Assembly: GCA_021798935.1 (NCBI GenBank) | Contig: JAJZBL010000002.1 | Coordinates: 62,001-126,000 of the forward strand | DNA length: 64,000 nt | Reading direction: 5' to 3' | DNA from: Microcaldota archaeon | Lineage (GTDB): Archaea > Micrarchaeota > Micrarchaeia > Micrarchaeales > Micrarchaeaceae | Shown: positions 51,543-61,041 of the stretch, piece by piece | Layout: the number at the start of each line of letters is the position of its first letter | Numbering within the stretch: the first letter of the stretch is position 1 | Notes under the pieces: model-generated | Told to the model about the DNA's origin: nothing | The model's input: only the letters and a program-made list of their open reading frames with translations | Database searches by the model: none | Program-made: the position numbers and the translations under genes

Positions 51543-52144
51543 AATTTCTTAAAATATCGGAAGGCAGCGAAGCAAACATATATCTCCAGAACATTCTTGG
51601 CACTAATATAATAATCAAATACCGCAGGAAGAAAAACTACTTAATAAAGGAAATCGATGAGGATTTAAGAAAGCATAGAACCAAGAAAGAGGCTAAAATA
51701 ATGAGCTTAGCATATTCCAGCGGAGTTGACTGCCCAATCCCATTAATAGTATCTGATTATTCTATTTACATGAATTATATCAAGGGCAACAATTTGAACA
51801 AGGTTTTAGATAAAATTAAGGATGTAAAATTTATGCAGATAGGAAAACTGCTATATACACTTCATAAAGCAGGCATAGTTCACAATGACTTTACACCTGC
51901 AAATATAATACTTAAAGGCACGAAATTCTACCTGATAGATTTTGGATTGGCAGAATTATCCTCAAATGCAGAGGAAAGAGCGATAGACCTTCTGCTGATG
52001 AAAAGGTCCATAAACAAGAGGCAGTATTCTCATTTTATAAAAGGCTATTCTGAATCAAACCCTTTTTCAAAGGAAGTAAATGATAGGTTGGCAATTATAG
52101 AGAAAAGAGGTAGGTACCAGGATAGAAGTTTAAGCCTGAAGTAA
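51536..52144 (+). CDS. bud32: Bud32: KEOPS-associated atypical kinase/ATPase
   Basis: A minimal RIO/piD261-like kinase of about 200 residues. EGSEANIY glycine loop, Lys29 in IIIKYR, catalytic HNDFTPANI with Asp118, and metal-binding DFG at 135-137 (LIDFGLAE), then the Bud32-specific tail (ERAIDLLLMKRS). It uses ATP to support Kae1 in t6A synthesis. It ends in a basic stretch (GRYQDRSL) as usual. Translated from an ATG overlapping the end of kae1. Confidence 0.95.
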   Translation: MVKFLKISEGSEANIYLQNILGTNIIIKYRRKKNYLIKEIDEDLRKHRTKKEAKIMSLAYSSGVDCPIPLIVSDYSIYMNYIKGNNLNKVLDKIKDVKFMQIGKLLYTLHKAGIVHNDFTPANIILKGTKFYLIDFGLAELSSNAEERAIDLLLMKRSINKRQYSHFIKGYSESNPFSKEVNDRLAIIEKRGRYQDRSLSLK

Positions 52145-52194
52145 TTTTCTTATATTATAGACAGAGCTTGAATTTGAACATTTATAAATTTTAT

Positions 52195-53412
52195 TCAGAA
52201 TTTTCCTACATTTGGAAAATTGCTCTGAATATTGTCTTCTGTATTTGTGCTATAACTAGTTGCATTTTTTTCAGCTGGTGATCCGGACATTATTGAATAG
52301 ATTATTAACAGAATACTGAAGAATGAAAATATTGCTATCAATATTGTATAAAGCTGCATGTATGCTGCAGATAAATATACAAATAAAGCTATTGCAAGGA
52401 TATCTGCAAACATCCCAAATTTTGGACCATTTTTAGGATTTACAAATGACAGAATTCCTCCGAAAAATTGAAGCAATACAAAAATCATACTTATAGAAAG
52501 CAGCAAGTATGAAAAGTTAGTGGGTGAATTTAATGCACTAATTCCAGAGGTCTTAATAAATTCCAATAAATATGACACCTGTCCAGAAGCTAATATGGCC
52601 ATCACTATAATAGGAAGTATCATTAGAATAGAGCCTAATAATAGGTATTCGCTTGAATTGCTAACAAAAACGCTGCTGCCTTTTGGACCATTTCCGGTTG
52701 AAACTTTATCTATATCTTCTAAACAGTAATAATTTCCATTATAACTTACAAGATCTTCATAGCAGAATGGCCTATGGCAATAGTTGCATATAGCATAAGC
52801 AGGCCTCCATGGATGCCATACACACATCAGGTTGGTAGCCATCCTTCTGCTCTCTAATTGTGCTTTTGTCTCCTTGTGTTTTTCATTTGCCATATAGGAT
52901 TGGTCCATCATTACACTGCCTAGTGCCTGGGAGAATTGTTGGTCTGACATCTGAGAGGCTACAAAAGCTGGGGCTTGAGGCACATTAGGCTGTTGGTATG
53001 TATAGGGGTTTACAGCTGGCGTTTGTTGGGGATAACCTCCAGATGGTGGTATATTTGGATATGGTTGCGTTTCGGTCTGTACTGCCCCATAAGTGCTTCC
53101 ATAAGTTTTGGGCTGCTCAAATTGTGGATTAGCCTTTGGCTTGTTTTCTGGTTTAGGTTGTAAGTTGGTTTCGGGTCTCTGAATCGGTTTGTTTTGTAGT
53201 ACTTTATTATTCCCAGTTATTGCAGTGCTTGAAGCTACCTCTGTATTTATAGAAGGAGGTTGATTAAAATTTATATTAGAATTTGCACCTGCATTTATGT
53301 TAGAATTAGGATTACCTGTATTTGATGCTTGCATTGAAGTATTAACTGAACCGGACTCTCTTTTTTTTCGGACCTTAAAAATAAGAAGATCGTCCTGATT
53401 CAGATCAGCCAT
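52195..53412 (-). CDS. Zinc-finger and four-helix membrane protein with Q/N/P-rich N-terminus
   Basis: Residues 1-165 are low-complexity, rich in Asn, Gln, Pro and Tyr, hence probably disordered. A B-box-like zinc site follows: CVWHPWRPAYAICNYCHRPFC with a further Cys-Tyr-Cys region (YYCLED). Four membrane helices occupy about 250-380. B-box/DUF-type zinc domains ahead of membrane helices are known in bacteria and archaea without defined function. The MVM start is resolved to the ATG at 53412 because TTGGTG just upstream matches a ribosome binding site. It is transcribed from the same side as, and 11 bases after, rpS26e. Confidence 0.72.
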   Translation of the reverse strand: MADLNQDDLLIFKVRKKRESGSVNTSMQASNTGNPNSNINAGANSNINFNQPPSINTEVASSTAITGNNKVLQNKPIQRPETNLQPKPENKPKANPQFEQPKTYGSTYGAVQTETQPYPNIPPSGGYPQQTPAVNPYTYQQPNVPQAPAFVASQMSDQQFSQALGSVMMDQSYMANEKHKETKAQLESRRMATNLMCVWHPWRPAYAICNYCHRPFCYEDLVSYNGNYYCLEDIDKVSTGNGPKGSSVFVSNSSEYLLLGSILMILPIIVMAILASGQVSYLLEFIKTSGISALNSPTNFSYLLLSISMIFVLLQFFGGILSFVNPKNGPKFGMFADILAIALFVYLSAAYMQLYTILIAIFSFFSILLIIYSIMSGSPAEKNATSYSTNTEDNIQSNFPNVGKF

Positions 53413-53423
53413 CACCAATTACC

Positions 53424-53666
53424 TCATTCTAGTCTTCGATTTGCTCTTGACATTGCCTGTCTTTTTTTCATTTCAAAGATTCCTCTATGCTTAGCACAGC
53501 TTATGCAGTAGAATACTTTGTTCCTTTCTGTAAATCTTATGTCTTTATTGGTTTTCATATCAGTGCTGAACACTGTAAATTTCTCTACTTCTACAGCTTT
53601 GCTTCTAGGTACCTTTCTGCCACACGACTCGCATGTTACTAATGTTTCCCTTCCTCTTCTTGCCAA
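53424..53666 (-). CDS. rps26e: Ribosomal protein S26e
   Basis: An 80-residue zinc ribbon: CESCGRKVPRSKAV and, about 30 residues later, YCISCAKHRGI, with a basic C-terminal tail (MKKRQAMSRANRR). The CxxC...CxxC spacing, the VPRSKA motif and the CAKH/G turn match archaeal S26e, which sits near the mRNA exit site of the small subunit. S26e is present in only part of the archaea, so this is informative for placement. No long tail is present, unlike the eukaryotic version. Confidence 0.82.
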   Translation of the reverse strand: MARRGRETLVTCESCGRKVPRSKAVEVEKFTVFSTDMKTNKDIRFTERNKVFYCISCAKHRGIFEMKKRQAMSRANRRLE

Positions 53667-54079
53667 CTTAACACCTTTATTTATTTTGTAAGTTAAAAGT
53701 TTTTAAATGGTTGTTTTATTTTACCGATACTTCTTTGCCGAAATAAAATCTTTAAAATATGGTAATTTGCAATTGTATTCTATTTGGCAAATAGCATTGC
53801 AACCAATGACAGTATATAGGTATTCAAGAAGATATATATAGGTTTGTATATCTGATCTCAACCACGTTTATAATGACCCTATATTATTGTTAAACAGTAT
53901 ATAGTTTCTAAGATTATATCTTTAACAGCTAGTTCATAAAATTGGAATTTGTTTTGCAGATAACAGAGCATATAACCTGCAAGTTTGTTTTTCTTTTTAA
54001 TACTTGTCAAATAACTCACACAATCGTATACAGCAACCTATAAATAATTTGAATGTGTTATATTAGTTAAGGTCTGCAA
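53667..54079. other. AT-rich gap without gene
   Basis: 413 bases between the divergent rps26e and the Lrp-like gene. It contains several TATA-like elements (for example GATATATATAGG at about 53830) and AT-rich promoter sequence near both ends. No credible small gene, tRNA or repeat was seen. Confidence 0.5.
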
Positions 54080-55416
54080 ATGGAAAAAGTTCCAGCAAAA
54101 GTCCAAGAGGCTTTCGATGAGTTAAAGAACATATATGGGCAGGGTTTGGAACTTAAAATAAGGGATAAAAAATTCTATGTATTCAATATTGATGATAATG
54201 ATAAATCCAGCGAAGCGTATATTGGTTGGATAACCGCAAATGGAATAGTTATACTTGCAGATTCAAAGACTCCTTCTTTTGATTCTAAAGAGATAAAGGT
54301 TAAAAATGAGAGGCTTAAAGGAAAAAATATATCAAGCAACACTCTAAGTAAAGACGATATAAATCTTCTTAAAGTCATGAGCATGAACTCAAGGCTCACT
54401 TTAAATAGAATCTCAGAGATAACAGGCATATCAATACATGCACTTGAGTACCGTATCGAACGATTAGAAAGGATTTTAGGGATAAAATATACACTCGAGT
54501 TAAACATGAACAACCTTGGATTTTCAGAATATATGATTCTTGCAAAATTCACAAGAAACAAACCGGATTTTGAAGGGATAAAACAAGCGTTAGATAGGAA
54601 TCTTAAGGTTCAACTTGCACTTGCAACTAAAGGAATCTATGATTTGGTAATTTTCTGTGTTGCGGAAAACAACAATGTGGTTGCATGGGTACTTGATGAT
54701 ATAATGAAATCAGAAACCTTAAATAACATAGAAGCAGAGTGGTATATAACACCTATTGCAGGTAGTTATGGTTTTATTCCATTAAGGAATGAATTCTTTG
54801 ATATCCTTAAAGAAAGGGTTTGGCAGAGGAAAAAGAAGGGAGAGCATCCAAACTTATCAAGTTTAATGTACAGAGAGTATGTATTGCTTCGTGAACTGAA
54901 CGAAGACAGCCGAAAGAGTTTCTCTTCAATAGATAAAAAGTATAATCTTCCTGCAGGAAGTGCGAAGAGGGCATATAAAGATCTTACCAATGAAGATGGA
55001 AAGAATGTAATAATAAGGCCAACTTTAACAATAAAAGAAATTGATAAAAAATATGATATGGCTGTTATCGCTGTTTTGATTAACTATACACGCTTTATGA
55101 AGTTTAGGGATGAACACCACAAATATATAATAAATGAACCAGATAATTTTATTGACAGGTTCTCTTATATATGTGATTGGAGATACCGAATGGCATATTT
55201 TACCTTTTCCCTATACTAAAAGATGAAGATATGGGAAAAATAGAAAATGAACTTTCAGAAACAATGAGAGGGGTAAAATTTGATTCATTGATCGTAGAAA
55301 AAGTGATAGTAGGAACAATAAATTATAGAAAATTTGACAACCTTTATAGTGACCAATATTTGAGATTAATAAAAAGAAAATCAATTCAACCCAAGCAAAG
55401 AATACGTTATCAATAA
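54080..55416 (+). pseudogene. Lrp/AsnC-like regulator with a frameshift near the C-terminus
   Basis: The frame from 54080 (ATG after AAGGTC) encodes an Lrp-like HTH at about 95-130 (SKDDINLLKVMSMNSRLTLNRISEITGISIHALEYRI, shown in part) followed by a RAM-like ligand domain (LATKGIYDLVIFCV) and a second winged-helix/RAM set. It stops prematurely at 55219. The downstream frame open from 55177 continues as LFPILKDEDMGKIENELSETM..VKFDSL, which fits the missing C-terminal domain. One base missing in the run of T at 55196-55199 would join them. This is a real frameshift, a phase-variable site or a sequencing error. The 3' end is duplicated just downstream (see 55434-55574). Confidence 0.65.
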
Positions 55417-55507
55417 ATTTAGTGAATGGAATGAAATTTGATTCATTGATCGTAGAAAAAGTGATAGTAGGAACAATAAATTATAGAAAATTTGACAACC
55501 TTTATAG
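55276..55507 (+). repeat. 74-bp exact direct repeat, period 158
   Basis: Bases 55276-55349 and 55434-55507 are identical over 74 bases. Beyond the identical part the two copies remain recognisably homologous at protein level (SDQYLRLIKRKSIQP versus SSQYLNLIRDKSIKP) but differ at many bases. This looks like a conversion tract between two related gene ends rather than a simple tandem copy. Confidence 0.85.
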
Positions 55508-55574
55508 CAGCCAATATTTAAACCTTATAAGGGATAAATCTATAAAACCTCAAAAAAGAGTTCCCTACAAATAG
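55431..55574 (+). pseudogene. Remnant C-terminus of a second Lrp-like paralogue
   Basis: Reading from the ATG at 55431 gives KFDSLIVEKVIVGTINYRK, then a tail ending KSIKPQKRVPYK and TAG. It is homologous to the end of the preceding frameshifted gene. It has no HTH or RAM domain of its own, so it is the leftover 3' end of a deleted paralogue. It is too short to be a working gene. Confidence 0.65.
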
Positions 55575-55682
55575 GGATTAAGATTGAGTATTAAATACAG
55601 TTATAAATAAGTTTGAGTGTTTTATTTTTAGTATATTGCAACTAAGTAATAAAATAAAGATAATTATTTTGTGAGTGTCACA

Positions 55683-56006
55683 ATGAAACTATACTGCGAT
55701 GATGAGGTAAAAAATCTGTTGCCTTCTATAAAAGGGGCTATATGTGAAGATTTAATATTTAAGATGAATTATAGCCAGAAGAAAGCTGCAGACATACTTG
55801 GAATAACGCAACCAATGGTAAACAAGTATTTGCACCATAAATACTCGTTCAGTATAGAGAATACTATATCAATGATAAGGAAGAATAAGAGATATATTGA
55901 AATGATGGGCAAATTCCTTAAGCAAGATAAAATAGAAAATCTAGATTTGCTTATAAATTCACTGTTATCGGATAAGGATTTTGTGGATGGACTAAGGATT
56001 GAATAG
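55683..56006 (+). CDS. Small archaeal HTH transcriptional regulator
   Basis: The N-terminus MKLYCDDEVKNLLPSIKG fits an archaeal regulator family whose members open with a short MKLPCE-like strand and helix. The HTH follows at about 28-52 (YSQKKAADILGITQPMVNKYL). About 107 residues, no other domain. The ATG at 55683 is chosen over the GTG at 55671 because of this family N-terminus. It is followed convergently by the translin-like gene, with no gap between the two stops. Confidence 0.8.
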   Translation: MKLYCDDEVKNLLPSIKGAICEDLIFKMNYSQKKAADILGITQPMVNKYLHHKYSFSIENTISMIRKNKRYIEMMGKFLKQDKIENLDLLINSLLSDKDFVDGLRIE

Positions 56007-56588
56007 TCATCTTTTAAATAATACTATTTCATTGCCTGCACTTTCTATCTGTATCCTAGCTACATCCTGCTTTTTCCTAAAACCTGGAAGTATAACCTCT
56101 GGAAACCTTATTATCCTTGTTTTATCATATATCTCTTCCATATAATGAAATAGTTGCTCAGATCTCTTTACATTTCTTGACATTAAAAGGCTTATTATTT
56201 CCCTTTTTAACTCACCTGCTACATCCAACATGCCCAATAGATATGACTCGGTTGGTATGCCTATTTCATCTAGAATTATAAATCGGTCATTTATTAACAA
56301 GTTGTAGAATATCTGTGCCTCTGCATACTCTTGGTAAGCTTGTAAAGTGTAATATCTAAATCCTAAATCTCTGCTTAATAGATTCTTTACACTCTTAGAT
56401 AGCAGATCAATTTTATTCTTGGATTCCTTCTTATTGCCATTATGAAGAAGTGTTATTGCTATACCTGAACCTCTTATTATATCCCTAGATTCCAAAGATA
56501 TCTCATCGTATAGATTTTCTTTTTCCTTTAGCTGCTTTTCATATTCATTTATCTCTTTATCTAATGTATTTTTTTTCTTATTTGCCAT
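56007..56588 (-). CDS. Translin-family protein
   Basis: Helical protein of about 193 residues with the translin pattern: EISLESRDIIRGSGIAITLLH, YYTLQAYQEYAEAQIFYNLL (the conserved E-A region), PTESYLLGMLDVAGELKREII, and MEEIYDKTRIIRFPE. Archaeal translins form octameric shells that bind or cut small RNA; catalytic acidic residues of the TRAX type appear in EYAEA. It overlaps the end of the OGG1-like gene by 11 bases, so it is co-transcribed with it and the GlyRS gene. Confidence 0.85.
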   Translation of the reverse strand: MANKKKNTLDKEINEYEKQLKEKENLYDEISLESRDIIRGSGIAITLLHNGNKKESKNKIDLLSKSVKNLLSRDLGFRYYTLQAYQEYAEAQIFYNLLINDRFIILDEIGIPTESYLLGMLDVAGELKREIISLLMSRNVKRSEQLFHYMEEIYDKTRIIRFPEVILPGFRKKQDVARIQIESAGNEIVLFKR

Positions 56589-57492
56589 TTGCCTTGCCTC
56601 TTCCTAAATTTTTCATACCGTAAAAAAACAGATACTGCTGTGCAAATCCCCTATATGCACCCCATTTTTCTTCAGAGAAGCTATAAAGATCTTTAATCCT
56701 CTGTGGCTTCGAATCAAAATATAACCGTTCTAAAGTTCTCTTCATCCATACATCTATTGGAAATGCATTGAAATTGCCATATCCCATCAGTATTATGCAA
56801 TCAGCTACCTTTGGCCCTATGCCATTTATTTCCATTAAGGTATCCTTCAACTTATTATAGTTGTTTGGATTAAGCTTGTTAAGATTGATATTTTCAGAGC
56901 ATACTTTAGCTGCATCAATTATATATTTTGCCCTAAATCCCATTCCACTTTTAATTAGATCTTGTTTGCTAAGTTTGCTAAGTTTTTCAGGACCAGGAAA
57001 TGACTTAAATCTTATTCCAGTGGCTTCATCAATATGCTCTTCACCGAACCTATTTATTAGGTTTTTGATTATCCCTCTTATGCGTTTCACGTTATTGAAC
57101 TGCGATGTTATAAAGCACACTGTTGTTTCCCATGGGTCATTTAAGGTAACTCTCATCCCTTTGTAAGCGGTGATTGCACGCTCCATATTTTCATCCGTCG
57201 ATATATTTCTGTAAAGCTCATCTAGATTATCTTTAAGCCTAAATTTTTCTGAAACTTTACTAAATTTACATGAATTAGGGTTGTCAATTATTATCTTTGT
57301 ATTATTCCCTTTTAGCTCTTCGAACTTTAATTTGATAAGTAAATCTCCTTCTACATAACTTAGCTTATTTTCATCTGCATAGTAATCGCCATAGAAGGTC
57401 AACGGCTGGGCGCTTTCAAAGGTATACTTTATATTAAATAATTTTGCATATATCGACTTATTATTAGCTGCCAATTCACTTTTTTTATTCAT
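56578..57492 (-). CDS. OGG1-family 8-oxoguanine DNA glycosylase/AP lyase
   Basis: Contains the helix-hairpin-helix GPD core: MEINGIGPKVADCIILMG with catalytic-type Lys228, followed by FPIDVWMKRTL with Asp247. The N-terminal TATA-fold-like domain (AQPLTFYGDYY) is present as in OGG1 rather than the short AGOG type. It excises oxidised guanine from DNA and can cleave the abasic site. A 304-residue length is normal. Operon order is GlyRS, OGG1, translin, all leftward and nearly touching. Confidence 0.88.
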   Translation of the reverse strand: MNKKSELAANNKSIYAKLFNIKYTFESAQPLTFYGDYYADENKLSYVEGDLLIKLKFEELKGNNTKIIIDNPNSCKFSKVSEKFRLKDNLDELYRNISTDENMERAITAYKGMRVTLNDPWETTVCFITSQFNNVKRIRGIIKNLINRFGEEHIDEATGIRFKSFPGPEKLSKLSKQDLIKSGMGFRAKYIIDAAKVCSENINLNKLNPNNYNKLKDTLMEINGIGPKVADCIILMGYGNFNAFPIDVWMKRTLERLYFDSKPQRIKDLYSFSEEKWGAYRGFAQQYLFFYGMKNLGRGKANGK

Positions 57493-57493
57493 C

Positions 57494-58993
57494 TTAATTG
57501 CCTAGGTCTTTTAGCTTTACTCGTATCTGTGTGGCATCTGATATGTCTCTTACTGTCACAGTTTCATCATCAAGCGTATTGTAGTCTATAGTTATGCATT
57601 TGCCTATACCTATTTCATCTGCCTTTGCATACCTCTTGCCTATGCTTCCTGTTTCTTTATAAAATACGCTATAGCCCTTTTCTTCTAATATCTTCTGTGC
57701 CTCTATTGACTTATCAATCAACGCATTATCCTTCTGCAATGGGTATACTGCATATTGGAATGGCTGAATTACCTTATTGAGCATTAAAACCTCCCATCCT
57801 CTCTTTTCATCTTTGTAAAGGTTGTTTGACATTACTGCCCAAAATAACCTGTCCAATCCAAAACTGACTTCTATTACATGAGGCAATACACCCTTGTTAT
57901 CATCTAGGACTGTCATATCTGTATTTGACATCTTGCTATGGTTAGATAGATCAAAATCTGACCTATAAGCATTTCCTGCAACCTCTTCGTACTTGCCATT
58001 TACCTTTATCTCCAAATCAATATTGCCCTTTGAATAATGAGGCAGCTCATCTGCCATAAGTATCCTGAATCTTGCTAAGTCCTCATCTATCCCTAAAATT
58101 TCCAATAATCTAGATTCTTTGTAAACCATATAAGCAAATATTTTGTTTGGGATAAGCCGCAACTTTAAAGCTTCAAGCAATGATACCTTTTTAGCATCTT
58201 CATTCTTTGCTTGATCCTCCCTGCTCAGAAGGTAAATTTTCTTGCTCAAAAATTCATCATTGATCTTTTGGTTATTTATCAATGGTAATTCATCAGCTTT
58301 TTCTGGATTAAAGAAGTATTCAAGTTCCATCTGTGAGAACTCTCTCATCCTTATTAGTATTTGCCTTGGTGAAATTTCATTCCTGAAAACTTTTCCTTCC
58401 TGTGCTATCCCTATAGGCAACCTAAAATTATAGCTTTTGTAAAGTTCTTTAAAATCAACAAATACCCCCTGAGCAGTCTCTGGCCTTAAATAACCTATAG
58501 TGCCGCCAGTTGGCCCTACCTCTGTCTTCATCATCAAGTTGAATGCTGTAATTTTTGAGAACTCTCCCTTGCACTTAGGGCAAGTTATATTGTATTTTGA
58601 CACTAAACCTTGCAGTTCATCTAAACTCATATGCCCTACATTCTTTGCCAATTCATAATTTTTTTGCTTTTCAAAAAACTCCTCTAAGAGTTTGTCTGCT
58701 CTATATGTTGAGCCGCATTTTACACACTTTAATATTGGATCAGTAAAGGTCTTTACATGCCCGCTTGCTTGGTATACCTTATCATATCCTATTATTGTAG
58801 ACTCAATTTCTAAGTTTCCCATTTCTTTTACAAACATTTTCCTCCATAGCGATTTAATGTTTGATTTTATGCTTAGACCTATAGGCCCATAATCATAGAA
58901 CCCTGCCAGTTCGCCATATATCTTGAATGATGGTATTATTATTCCCCTTCTAGAACAAAGATTCATCAATTGATCTACATTTTCTTTTTCCAT
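57494..58993 (-). CDS. glyS: Glycyl-tRNA synthetase (class II, alpha2 type)
   Basis: MNLCSRRGIIIPSFKIYGE and AGFYDYGPIGLSIKSNI form motif 1 of the dimeric GlyRS. CVKCGS and CPKCKGEF provide zinc-binding cysteines, and LRPETAQGVFVDFK plus RNEISPRQILIRMREFSQMELEYFF are motif 2. EVSFGLDRLFWA is motif 3. The C-terminal anticodon-binding domain follows (AVYPLQKDN..). Length 499 is at the short end for the family, without long inserts. GGTT precedes the ATG. Its substrate tRNA-Gly(TCC) is encoded in the same window at 31.8 kb. Confidence 0.96.
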   Translation of the reverse strand: MEKENVDQLMNLCSRRGIIIPSFKIYGELAGFYDYGPIGLSIKSNIKSLWRKMFVKEMGNLEIESTIIGYDKVYQASGHVKTFTDPILKCVKCGSTYRADKLLEEFFEKQKNYELAKNVGHMSLDELQGLVSKYNITCPKCKGEFSKITAFNLMMKTEVGPTGGTIGYLRPETAQGVFVDFKELYKSYNFRLPIGIAQEGKVFRNEISPRQILIRMREFSQMELEYFFNPEKADELPLINNQKINDEFLSKKIYLLSREDQAKNEDAKKVSLLEALKLRLIPNKIFAYMVYKESRLLEILGIDEDLARFRILMADELPHYSKGNIDLEIKVNGKYEEVAGNAYRSDFDLSNHSKMSNTDMTVLDDNKGVLPHVIEVSFGLDRLFWAVMSNNLYKDEKRGWEVLMLNKVIQPFQYAVYPLQKDNALIDKSIEAQKILEEKGYSVFYKETGSIGKRYAKADEIGIGKCITIDYNTLDDETVTVRDISDATQIRVKLKDLGN

Positions 58994-59205
58994 GTTAAAA
59001 CCTTGGTTAACCCTTTTACTTTTACAAACTGGACTTTTGCCCTTTTTGCTTTAGGCTTCTTTTTTTTATCAGAAATGCTTGCATAGATATTATTATTTAC
59101 TATTATTCTCCAAAATGCATTATTATAATATTATAAGTATTATAAAAATGTTTTGTTCTAATTCCTCTCTTAGGAAATGGCAATTTCAATGCACTTAATT
59201 AAATA

Positions 59206-60279
59206 GTGTTATTAAATTTTACTGTAATAGCTATATTTGACATTTGTTCAAATAATATATATGGTGTTTTATTGGCAGAAGATAATTTTGATGAGATTAG
59301 GAAAAAAATGCTTTCAGAGGTTAAAAATGAAATAAAAAGCGGATATTCTAGTGAAGAATACACTTTAATCCAGGCTGTGAATGCTTATGATGAGGTTCTC
59401 CGCTCATATAATCTATTTTCAGAGAGGCTTACTGAATGGTACCTCCTTTATTACCCAAACATAAGGGTGCAAAGCCCAAACTTGCTTGCAGATCTGATAA
59501 AAGTAATAAATAACAAAGATGAATTGACTTTAGAAAAAATAGACTCTGTTGTAAACGATATTAATAAATCTAAATCTATTTATGAAAAAGCTACAGTACA
59601 AAATATAGGTAAGGAGATATCCCCTGAAGAAGCCTACATAGTAGAGAGGTATTCAGAACTTATAAAGAAAACAAGTGAAACATTAGAAGAGCTCCAGAAG
59701 TATATAGATACCACTGCCAACAAACTTATGCCAAATACTGTTTATCTGACCAACAGCCTCATAGCCTCGGGATTGCTTAATAAAGCAGGTTCTATGGAAA
59801 AGCTTTCTATAATGCCATCCAGCACAATACAGTTGTTGGGTGCTGAAAATGCCTTATTCAAGCATATAAAATTTGGAAGCAAACCTCCAAAATATGGGCT
59901 GCTGTTCAAGCTTCCTGAGATAAATACTGCAAGAAGGGATATTAAAGGCAGGATAGCTAGAGTTTACGCAAACAAAATAAGTATAGCCCTTAAAGCTGAT
60001 TATTATACTAAGAATTTCATAGCAAAAGAGCTTAAGGAAAGCTTGGAGAGTAGCATAAGCAGGATATCAAAATCACCTGTGAAAATAAAGAGCAGTGCAA
60101 CAATAAATAAGAATTATAATTCAAAAAAACATGGTTTAGACAAGAAAGGAGGACATAGGCAGGATTTCCATGGAAATAATAGTAAGGATTCATTCAGAAA
60201 CAATAATAGATTCAGGAGAAAGAATAGAAAAGACCATTTCACAGGAAATACCGATAAGAGGCCTAATTTTCATAAATAA
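59206..60279 (+). CDS. nop5: Nop5 (C/D-box sRNP core scaffold) with basic tail
   Basis: The Nop domain is unmistakable: GAENALFKHIKFGSKPPKYG followed by ARRDIKGRIARVYANKISIALKADYY (shown shortened), preceded by a long coiled coil (EAYIVERYSEL..ETLEEL). It scaffolds fibrillarin and L7Ae on C/D guide RNAs for 2'-O-methylation. The C-terminal 65 residues are Lys/Asn/His/Arg-rich and low-complexity (HGLDKKGG, NRFRRKNRKDH). The start is a GTG after an AT-rich stretch with no ribosome binding site, as for a leaderless mRNA. The fibrillarin gene that usually adjoins it is not here. Confidence 0.92.
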   Translation: MLLNFTVIAIFDICSNNIYGVLLAEDNFDEIRKKMLSEVKNEIKSGYSSEEYTLIQAVNAYDEVLRSYNLFSERLTEWYLLYYPNIRVQSPNLLADLIKVINNKDELTLEKIDSVVNDINKSKSIYEKATVQNIGKEISPEEAYIVERYSELIKKTSETLEELQKYIDTTANKLMPNTVYLTNSLIASGLLNKAGSMEKLSIMPSSTIQLLGAENALFKHIKFGSKPPKYGLLFKLPEINTARRDIKGRIARVYANKISIALKADYYTKNFIAKELKESLESSISRISKSPVKIKSSATINKNYNSKKHGLDKKGGHRQDFHGNNSKDSFRNNNRFRRKNRKDHFTGNTDKRPNFHK

Positions 60280-60429
60280 CCTTTTGTAATGTTATTTGCA
60301 GATTTTACCATATTAGTATACCTCCCGATTTTTTAAGAAAGATTTAAATATCTATAACACAACTAACTAATGTCATGATTGTATCATGATTGTTATGTGA
60401 TTGGTTTAAGAAAGATTCATGGTGGAATA

Positions 60430-60978
60430 ATGCATTCAAAAAAAGAGCTTGAAAAAGAGATTGCAAACATAAAAAACCAGCTCAAAAAGATAAATTCTAC
60501 CAATTTGAATGATTATAAGCCAAATCAAGGATCAGATGAGGATTTTGTTTCGTTGTTCAAATACATGTTAGAGGAAAATAAGAAGACAACTCTTATATTG
60601 GATAGCATACTTAAGAGAATAGAAAAACTAGAAACCGATGTTAGCGAAGTATACGACGATGATGAAGAGGAAGATGAGGAAAGCGGCAAAGTTGAAAAAA
60701 CGGAAAGCTTTGCTGATGAACCTAAAAAGGAAATCCTCTTGGCAAGCACAGATGTAAAAATAGTACAGATACTTCAGCTATCTGAAAACAGCATGGCATC
60801 TGCTGAAGAAGTCAGCAGGAAAATGAATTACAAAGGGAAGAATGCAGCTTCCGCAAGGCTTAATAGGCTTTATAAGATGGGCTTGATTGACAGATATCAA
60901 CTCGGACATAAAGTCTATTATAAATATGACCCAGGCAAGACGACCAGTACCTTGATCATTTCACCCCCACAGTATTGA
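60430..60978 (+). CDS. Coiled-coil plus winged-HTH protein
   Basis: The N-terminal part is a basic helix/coiled coil (KKELEKEIANIKNQLKKIN), then an acidic linker (DDDEEEDEE), then a winged helix at about 110-180 (EEVSRKMNYKGKNAASARLNRLYKMGLIDRY). It ends with PGKTTSTLIISPPQY. This layout recurs in DPANN archaea as a DNA-binding regulator of unknown targets. GGTGG lies directly upstream of the ATG at 60430; the longer frame from 60379 is rejected. Confidence 0.8.
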   Translation: MHSKKELEKEIANIKNQLKKINSTNLNDYKPNQGSDEDFVSLFKYMLEENKKTTLILDSILKRIEKLETDVSEVYDDDEEEDEESGKVEKTESFADEPKKEILLASTDVKIVQILQLSENSMASAEEVSRKMNYKGKNAASARLNRLYKMGLIDRYQLGHKVYYKYDPGKTTSTLIISPPQY

Positions 60979-60999
60979 GGGGCTTATGGCCCCTCCTGT
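60977..60999 (+). terminator. Strong GC hairpin at the end of the winged-HTH gene
   Basis: GAGGGGC (60977-60983) and GCCCCTC (60989-60995) form a perfect 7-bp stem around TTATG, starting inside the stop codon, then CTGTTTCT. It sits between convergent genes, so it may end transcription from both sides. Confidence 0.65.
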
Positions 61000-61041
61000 T
61001 TCTAATTCACTTATTTAGATTAGCAAGAGCTTTGAATAAGA

